Positions 7,652-11,647 of a stretch of 11,647 nucleotides of DNA are shown here, piece after piece. Below the pieces are notes generated by a model that was not told the DNA's origin, did not search any database, and was given only the letters and a program-made list of their open reading frames with translations. How positions within the stretch are numbered: the stretch's first letter is position 1; the number at the start of each line of letters is the position of its first letter. Position numbers and translations under genes: made by a program. Source of the stretch: an uncultured Geobacteraceae bacterium (lineage in GTDB: Bacteria; Desulfobacterota; Desulfuromonadia; Desulfuromonadales; Geopsychrobacteraceae); contig CALFFB010000002.1 of assembly GCA_937958075.1 (NCBI GenBank), forward strand, positions 1 through 11,647, written 5' to 3'.

Positions 7652-7679
7652 TTGCGAAATCTTCAGAGATAGGTTAAGT
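7652..7679 (+). promoter_or_regulatory. Weak candidate promoter of the TPR gene
   Basis: TTGCGA (7652-7657) and TTAAGT (7674-7679) are 16 nt apart, and the TPR start codon is about 30 nt downstream. A promoter is needed somewhere in 7619-7710 because a strong terminator precedes this gene, but these boxes are poor matches and the assignment is tentative. Confidence 0.25.
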
Positions 7680-7710
7680 TTCCGGTGAAAATTTTACGAA
7701 CAGGTGACCC

Positions 7711-8682
7711 ATGTCCGTTGTCGAAAAATCGTCAGAAATACCTCTTGATCCTGAGACGTTTGCCTTCTGGTTTGCGCCGCAGGGGATGACCCTGAGCACG
7801 GGTGACGGAGAGGAACTGGCACTGCCTGAAATTCCCCTGCCACTGTTCAGCAGCGACGTCCCCGAGGGCTCGAATACCCCTTCCGAACGTTTGCTGGGCG
7901 ACGCCCTGTATGAGTATCTCTGTCGTTTTCCTGATTGTGACTACGCCGCTGATTACGTCGAGATCCTGCGTCAGGCCTATCCCTTTCTGATTTCCGATCT
8001 TGGTTCGCAACTGCTGGTTCTTGATGTTAAAAATACGGAAGTTTCGGCGATCAAACGCAAGATTGCCCTGCTGAAAATCATGCTGCATCTGGAGGCGGAC
8101 AATTTTGGCCTGTTACACAAGCTGGGATCAGCCTACTACCATCTGGGTTTGCATCCCGATGCCTTGGCCTATGTCGACAATTCCCTGACACTGTCCCGTC
8201 GCTGGCTGGAGATGGCGCGACGTCAGCGTCCGGATAACGTCGCCAATCTGAATCTGGTCGGCCAGGTCTGTTTTTTATGCGGCAATTATCATCAGGCCAA
8301 ACTCTACTGGCAGTCTGCTGTCAGTCTGGCCCGGCCGCAGGATCAGATCACCCCTTTGCAGGATCAGCTTGATCGCCTGGAACAGGGCCGACTGCCGATT
8401 CAGCCCCTGAAACTGGTTCTGGAAAAAACCGGACAGGCAAAAAAGTATTTCGATGAAGGGGAGTTTGTCCAGGCCTATGAGCTGATGGACGATCTGGTCA
8501 GAAACGCCGATCTGGTCAACGAGCTGCCGCGGATCGATGTCTATTATTTCCTCGGGTTGACCCGCGAACAGGTTGAGGATTACGCCGGGGCCTACGAGGC
8601 TTTTATGATGGTGACACAACTCGACGCTGACCACGAAGGGGCGCGCCGGGCCCTGGCGCGCATTGCTCCCGGGGAGGGATGA
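7711..8682 (+). CDS. TPR-repeat protein of unknown function
   Basis: A 323-residue soluble protein with no signal peptide or membrane segment, hence probably cytoplasmic. I do not recognise a named family beyond tetratricopeptide repeats. The N-terminal ~110 residues are a distinct acidic/hydrophobic part without repeats. TPR-like helical pairs then appear at about 131-163 (G139-x-AYY-x-LG, DALAYVDNSL), 178-207 (VGQVCFLCGNYHQAKLYWQSAVSLA), 243-266 (YFDEGEFVQAYELMDDLV) and 275-308 (YYFLGLTREQVEDYAGAYEAF). TPRs normally bind protein partners, so a scaffold or adaptor role is plausible but unproven. Start: AGGTGA (7702-7707) lies 3 nt before the ATG. The stop overlaps the start of the next tiny membrane-protein gene, which suggests coupled translation, and an aminotransferase gene follows in the same unit. 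Confidence 0.85.
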   Translation: MSVVEKSSEIPLDPETFAFWFAPQGMTLSTGDGEELALPEIPLPLFSSDVPEGSNTPSERLLGDALYEYLCRFPDCDYAADYVEILRQAYPFLISDLGSQLLVLDVKNTEVSAIKRKIALLKIMLHLEADNFGLLHKLGSAYYHLGLHPDALAYVDNSLTLSRRWLEMARRQRPDNVANLNLVGQVCFLCGNYHQAKLYWQSAVSLARPQDQITPLQDQLDRLEQGRLPIQPLKLVLEKTGQAKKYFDEGEFVQAYELMDDLVRNADLVNELPRIDVYYFLGLTREQVEDYAGAYEAFMMVTQLDADHEGARRALARIAPGEG

Positions 8683-8825
8683 TGAGCGACTTCAGCTTCG
8701 CGGATTTTCTGCTTCTGTTTGTGACCCTGGCGATCACCTTTGCCATCCTGTATCTGGTTGACCGCGGTCGGCGTAAGGAGAAAGCAGACAAAGACTCCCT
8801 TCAACACACTTCAACGGATCAATAA
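8682..8825 (+). CDS. Small single-pass membrane protein, unknown function
   Basis: A 47-residue gene. It starts with ATG at 8682, sharing one base with the TGA of the TPR gene; a second in-frame ATG sits at 8679. The Shine-Dalgarno sequence GGGGAGGG (8671-8678) sits inside the last codons of the TPR gene and fits the 8682 codon better. After a short N-terminus (MSDFS) there is one hydrophobic helix, residues about 6-26. A positively charged segment (RGRRKEK, 28-34) and a polar tail ending in STDQ follow. By the positive-inside rule the tail faces the cytoplasm. Support for it being real comes from the overlap, the strong ribosome-binding site and coherent membrane topology. Its topology is like that of tiny subunits such as CcmD or CcoQ, but I see no sequence match to either. 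It may tether the TPR protein to the membrane (inference). Confidence 0.72.
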   Translation: MSDFSFADFLLLFVTLAITFAILYLVDRGRRKEKADKDSLQHTSTDQ

Positions 8826-8869
8826 GCCTGTTCTTGACGCCGGCATGTTGCCACGTCATTTCTCTTGCT

Positions 8870-8875
8870 GGAGGA
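8870..8875 (+). promoter_or_regulatory. Shine-Dalgarno site of the aminotransferase gene
   Basis: GGAGGA lies 5 nt before the ATG at 8881 and fixes that start. The reading frame is open back to an ATG at 8740, but that stretch is occupied in another frame by the small membrane-protein gene and has no ribosome-binding site. Confidence 0.8.
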
Positions 8876-8880
8876 CAAAG

Positions 8881-10185
8881 ATGAACCCACTTGCCGTGGA
8901 ATTGAACGAACTGATCAAAAAAACCAATCCCCACACCCTGGAAATGCTTTCGGATCTCGGGAAAAATCTGTTCTTCCCCAAAGGGATTTTAAGCCAGTCG
9001 GCTGAAGCCAAGGAGAAGGCTCATAAGTTTAATGCGACCATCGGGACCGCGACGGAAAAGGGCGGACCCATGTATTTGCAGTGCATTCAGGATAAGCTCG
9101 CAGCCTTTGATCCCAAGGATATCTATCCATACGCGCCGCCCGCCGGCAAGCCGGAGTTGCGCAAGCTCTGGCGGGAAAAGATGCTGCGGGAAAACCCCAG
9201 TCAGCAGGATAAGCACTTCGGTGTGCCCATTGTCACCAACGCCCTGACCCATGGCCTGTCCATTGTCGCCGACCTGTTCATGGATGCCGGGGATCATGTG
9301 GTCATGCCCGACATGATGTGGGGCAATTACAATTTGACCTTCGCGACCCGGCGGGGGGCTGTCGTCAAGAAATACACGACCTTTACCGAAGCCGGTGGAT
9401 TCAATGTCGATGCCTTCAAGGCCTGCCTGCAGCAGTCGGCCCAGGAAAAAGGAAAGGCTATTGTTATTCTGAACTTCCCCAACAATCCGAGCGGCTACAC
9501 CCCGACCGTGGCGGAAGGGGACGCGCTGGTCGCGGCCCTGAAAGAGGTCGCGGCGGCGGGCTGCAATCTGGTTGTTGTGACGGACGATGCCTACTTCGGG
9601 TTGTTTTATGAAGACTCCCTGAAGGAGTCCCTGTTCGGCAAGCTGGCCAATCAGCACCCCCGTCTGCTCAGCGTCAAGCTCGATGGTGCCACCAAGGAAG
9701 AGTTTGTCTGGGGCTTCCGCACCGGCTTCATCACTTATGCTGATGGTTCAAGTGGGGATTGCCCCGAGCTGCTGACAGCTCTGGAAAAGAAAACCCTCGG
9801 TATTATCCGGGCGACTATTTCCAACTGCCCCCATCCGTCCCAGACCTTTGTTATCGGCGCCCTGCAGTCGCCGGAGTTTGAGGCTCAGAAACAGCAGAAG
9901 TTTGCAGTCATGCAGGGCCGGGCATTGAAGGTAAAGGAGGTTCTGGCCAATTCCAAATACGCTGCATCCTGGAATTACTATCCCTTTAATTCCGGATACT
10001 TCATGTGCCTTGAACTGAAGCGGGTCGATGCTGAAAAACTGCGCGTTCACCTCCTCGACAAATACGGCGTCGGTACCATTTCCATCGGCAGCAAGGATCT
10101 GCGTATCGCCTTTTCCTGTATTGAGGAAGAGGATATTCAGGAACTCTTTGATCTCATCCATCAGGCGGAGCAGGATCTGGCCTGA
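8881..10185 (+). CDS. Fold-type-I PLP-dependent aminotransferase (class I/II)
   Basis: Transfers an amino group between an amino acid and a 2-oxo acid using pyridoxal phosphate, in the cytoplasm. 434 residues, slightly long for an AspC-like enzyme. The catalytic map is complete: NFPNNPSGY with N202 (the NPxG asparagine contacting the cofactor), D235-x-A-Y238 (Asp to the pyridine nitrogen, Tyr to O3'), K272 in DGATKEE as the Schiff-base lysine, R280 in WGFRTGF (cofactor phosphate), and R408 in DLRIAFS (substrate alpha-carboxylate). The N-terminal part (FNATIGTATEKGGPMYL, residues 50-66) is distinctive of one subgroup, so I would not call it aspC, and the amino-acid partner cannot be read from sequence. 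It follows the TPR and small membrane-protein genes by 55 nt without a visible terminator, so it probably shares their transcript, and it is followed by a clear terminator. Confidence 0.93.
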   Translation: MNPLAVELNELIKKTNPHTLEMLSDLGKNLFFPKGILSQSAEAKEKAHKFNATIGTATEKGGPMYLQCIQDKLAAFDPKDIYPYAPPAGKPELRKLWREKMLRENPSQQDKHFGVPIVTNALTHGLSIVADLFMDAGDHVVMPDMMWGNYNLTFATRRGAVVKKYTTFTEAGGFNVDAFKACLQQSAQEKGKAIVILNFPNNPSGYTPTVAEGDALVAALKEVAAAGCNLVVVTDDAYFGLFYEDSLKESLFGKLANQHPRLLSVKLDGATKEEFVWGFRTGFITYADGSSGDCPELLTALEKKTLGIIRATISNCPHPSQTFVIGALQSPEFEAQKQQKFAVMQGRALKVKEVLANSKYAASWNYYPFNSGYFMCLELKRVDAEKLRVHLLDKYGVGTISIGSKDLRIAFSCIEEEDIQELFDLIHQAEQDLA

Positions 10186-10196
10186 GGAGGTTGATC
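10185..10196 (+). promoter_or_regulatory. Orphan Shine-Dalgarno-like sequence
   Basis: AGGAGGTTGATC, beginning in the aminotransferase stop codon, is a near-complete complement of the 16S rRNA 3' end with one extra T. No ATG, GTG or TTG start lies within a usable distance downstream (10197-10215), so it serves no visible gene. Confidence 0.4.
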
Positions 10197-10209
10197 AACA
10201 ATAACAAGG

Positions 10210-10249
10210 AAAAGGGTCTGTACAGTTTTGTCTGTCGGACCCTTTTTTT
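10210..10249 (+). terminator. Intrinsic terminator after the aminotransferase gene
   Basis: AAAAGGGTC (10210-10218) pairs with GACCCTTTT (10238-10246). An upper stem ACAG/CTGT (10222-10225 with 10232-10235) sits across a small internal loop, and the T-run is seven long (10243-10249). It ends 12 nt before the start codon of the nucleotidyltransferase gene. Confidence 0.9.
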
Positions 10250-10261
10250 CACGGCCGGCGC

Positions 10262-11536
10262 ATGAAGACACCAGACCGACAACAGCTGTTCGATGCCTTG
10301 CCGCTGTTCAAGCCGATTGACGACGTCATAAAAGAGGCGAATCTCACAGCCTGGCTGGTCGGTGGCTCGGTTCGGGATCTGCTGCTCGGGCGGCCCTTTG
10401 CCGACATCGACCTGGTCTGTATGGGCGATCCGACTGCTGTCGCTCGCCTGATAGCCCGGACTATTGATGGCCACTGGTTCTGGCTCGACGAGCCGCGTCG
10501 GCAGAGCCGAGTTGTTGGCCATGACGGATTGCAGATCGACTTCGCCCCGCTGCGGGCGGACACCCTGGAGGCTGATCTGCGCCTGCGTGATTTCACCATC
10601 AACGCCATGGCCCTTGCGCTGGCACCGCCCGGCACCGGGTTGATCGATCCCCTGGGCGGACATGATGATCTGCGCTCAGGGACTCTGAGGATGTGCAGCG
10701 CGGGCAGCTTTGCGGATGATCCCTTGCGTATGTTGAAGGGCATCCGGCACGCAGTCACCCTGTCCCTTGCCCTTCATCCGTCAACACTTCAGGCTATCAG
10801 CAGCCAGGCCACATCGATAAACGGGGTTGCCGGCGAGAGAATCCGTGATGAACTCCTGCTGATTCTTGACAGTCCGAATGTTGCAGTGACTACCAGGCTG
10901 CTCGTTGACAGCGGGCTGCTGACCGCCTTGTTCGGCGCCTCGAAGCAACCGCTGGATACAGCCGCCCTGGGGGATCACCTCGCCGTTGTCTGGGATTGCC
11001 TTGAGGGAGTCCTTCAGCAGCAGGCCCGGCAACCGGCTTTCCATGATCTTGTGCTGCGGCCGTCCCTCTACCAGCTGGCCCTGCTGTCATGCTATTTTCC
11101 GGCGGATTCAGTTGAATCCTTTTTGCGTTTTCTCTGCTTGAGTCGTCGTCAGCAGGCACTGATCAAGGCCTTAAGGCAACCCCTGTCGGCAGAGGAACTG
11201 AACTGTGCGCGTGATGTTCAGTCCGAGCGCCAGCAGGCACTGGTGGTTGAAGGGCTGCATCCTTTCGGTCGTGAGCGGCTGCTCTATCGGGGCCTGCGCA
11301 CCGACAATTTGCCCTGGACCCGGTTTGTGGAACTGCTAACCGCCTACGCTGTCCTGCACAAGGATGGCCGGATTCCGGATCTGCTTTCCGGTCGTGATTA
11401 TCCATCGTCTGTCGCCCCGGCTGCTATAGGGCAGCTGCAGCGACAGATCAAACAGGCGGAAATCAGCGGCCGGCTCAATAGCAGAGAAGAGGCCAGCCGC
11501 TGGCTTGAGCAGCAATTATCGTTTGACAAAAACTGA
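10262..11536 (+). CDS. tRNA nucleotidyltransferase / poly(A) polymerase family protein
   Basis: Class II nucleotidyltransferase that adds C and/or A to the tRNA 3' end, or A tails to RNA. 424 residues. Head domain: LVGGSVRDLLLG (32-43) followed by D48-I-D50, the metal-binding carboxylates; LDEPRRQSRVV near 75-85; RDFTINAMA (109-117), where the usual RRD is LRD; LIDPLGG (127-133); and DDPLRMLKGIR (152-162), the nucleotide-recognition motif D region. The neck/body is helical (GERIRDELLLIL, 191-202). There is no PcnB-type basic signature and no HD domain that I can see. In Geobacter sulfurreducens this family is split into separate C-adding and A-adding enzymes plus a poly(A) polymerase, so calling it full CCA-adding would be unsafe. 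Both tRNAs here already encode CCA, so a repair or tailing role fits. The ATG at 10262 has no Shine-Dalgarno sequence and lies 12 nt behind a terminator. Confidence 0.88.
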   Translation: MKTPDRQQLFDALPLFKPIDDVIKEANLTAWLVGGSVRDLLLGRPFADIDLVCMGDPTAVARLIARTIDGHWFWLDEPRRQSRVVGHDGLQIDFAPLRADTLEADLRLRDFTINAMALALAPPGTGLIDPLGGHDDLRSGTLRMCSAGSFADDPLRMLKGIRHAVTLSLALHPSTLQAISSQATSINGVAGERIRDELLLILDSPNVAVTTRLLVDSGLLTALFGASKQPLDTAALGDHLAVVWDCLEGVLQQQARQPAFHDLVLRPSLYQLALLSCYFPADSVESFLRFLCLSRRQQALIKALRQPLSAEELNCARDVQSERQQALVVEGLHPFGRERLLYRGLRTDNLPWTRFVELLTAYAVLHKDGRIPDLLSGRDYPSSVAPAAIGQLQRQIKQAEISGRLNSREEASRWLEQQLSFDKN

Positions 11537-11552
11537 CCAACATCACTATACT
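11523..11552 (+). promoter_or_regulatory. Strong sigma-70-type promoter of tRNA-Gly
   Basis: A perfect TTGACA (11523-11528) and TATACT (11547-11552) are 18 nt apart. Transcription would begin about 6 nt before the tRNA at 11565. The -35 box lies within the last codons of the nucleotidyltransferase gene, whose stop is at 11534-11536. Confidence 0.8.
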
Positions 11553-11564
11553 CCGCACCACATC

Positions 11565-11640
11565 GCGGGAGTAACTCAGTTGGTAGAGTATCAGCTTCCC
11601 AAGCTGAGAGTCGCGGGTTCGAATCCCGTTTCCCGCTCCA
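11565..11640 (+). tRNA. tRNA-Gly (anticodon CCC), CCA encoded
   Basis: Complete cloverleaf. The acceptor stem GCGGGAG (11565-11571) pairs with TTCCCGC (11630-11636) with a G-U at the last pair. Discriminator is T, as expected for bacterial glycine tRNAs, and CCA is encoded (11638-11640). The anticodon stem TCAGC/GCTGA encloses loop TTCCCAA, giving anticodon CCC for GGG codons. The T-arm is GCGGG-TTCGAAT-CCCGT. It lies 28 nt after a tRNA-nucleotidyltransferase-family gene. The terminator, if any, is beyond the window. Confidence 0.97.
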
Positions 11641-11647
11641 ATAAAAA

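Noticed and set aside
7433..7710. tRNA-Gln as an integration site of a mobile element
   Set aside because: No integrase gene and no direct repeat of the tRNA 3' end in the window. The similar piece in the trailer is inverted and only 11 nt, which does not look like an att pair.
8834..8868. Promoter (sigma-70 TTGACG, or sigma-54 type with TTGC) before the aminotransferase
   Set aside because: TTGACG at 8834 has no acceptable -10 box at 16-18 nt, and the GG/GC spacing required for sigma-54 is not met.
8740..8880. 47-residue N-terminal extension of the aminotransferase
   Set aside because: It overlaps the small membrane-protein gene in another frame, has no ribosome-binding site, and GGAGGA marks ATG 8881.
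1..11647. CRISPR array, insertion sequence, toxin-antitoxin or defence genes
   Set aside because: No spaced direct repeats, transposase, terminal inverted repeats or defence-type proteins are visible on either strand.

Overview
The window is bacterial chromosomal DNA, moderately GC-rich and densely packed. All protein genes and both tRNAs lie on the + strand. Gene content and style fit a Gram-negative bacterium: an outer-membrane factor, a lipoprotein adaptor and an RND pump imply two membranes. The protein sequences look most like those of Desulfuromonadales (Geobacter/Desulfuromonas/Pelobacter-type). That placement is an inference from remembered sequence style; no search was run.

Layout. 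Positions 1-149 are a non-coding leader with one clear hairpin and no recognisable gene. Next comes gltX (glutamyl-tRNA synthetase, 150-1562). After a 53-nt gap with no visible terminator comes a complete tripartite efflux system: TolC-type outer-membrane factor (1616-3178), periplasmic adaptor lipoprotein (3175-4242, overlapping by a GTGA junction) and RND inner-membrane transporter (4246-7347). Positions 7348-7710 hold no protein gene. They contain a good sigma-70-type promoter, tRNA-Gln(UUG) with encoded CCA, an unusual structured 3' trailer and a perfect 17-bp terminator hairpin.

A second transcription unit follows: a TPR-repeat protein of unknown role (7711-8682), a 47-residue single-pass membrane protein (8682-8825) that overlaps it by one base, and a fold-type-I PLP aminotransferase (8881-10185), closed by a hairpin/T7 terminator (10210-10249). 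Twelve bases after that terminator starts a tRNA nucleotidyltransferase/poly(A) polymerase-family enzyme (10262-11536). The -35 box for the last gene, tRNA-Gly(CCC) (11565-11640), lies inside the final codons of this enzyme.

How the genes relate. There are two themes: translation/tRNA biology (gltX, tRNA-Gln, nucleotidyltransferase, tRNA-Gly) and a tripartite exporter of unknown substrate. I see no mobile element, CRISPR array, phage gene or defence system, and most of the window is ordinary housekeeping DNA. The points most worth a second look are the tRNA-Gln trailer, which carries an 11-nt exact complement of the tRNA's own T-arm; the tiny membrane protein coupled to the TPR gene; the nucleotidyltransferase, which has no ribosome-binding site and sits behind a terminator; and an orphan near-perfect Shine-Dalgarno sequence upstream of that terminator.
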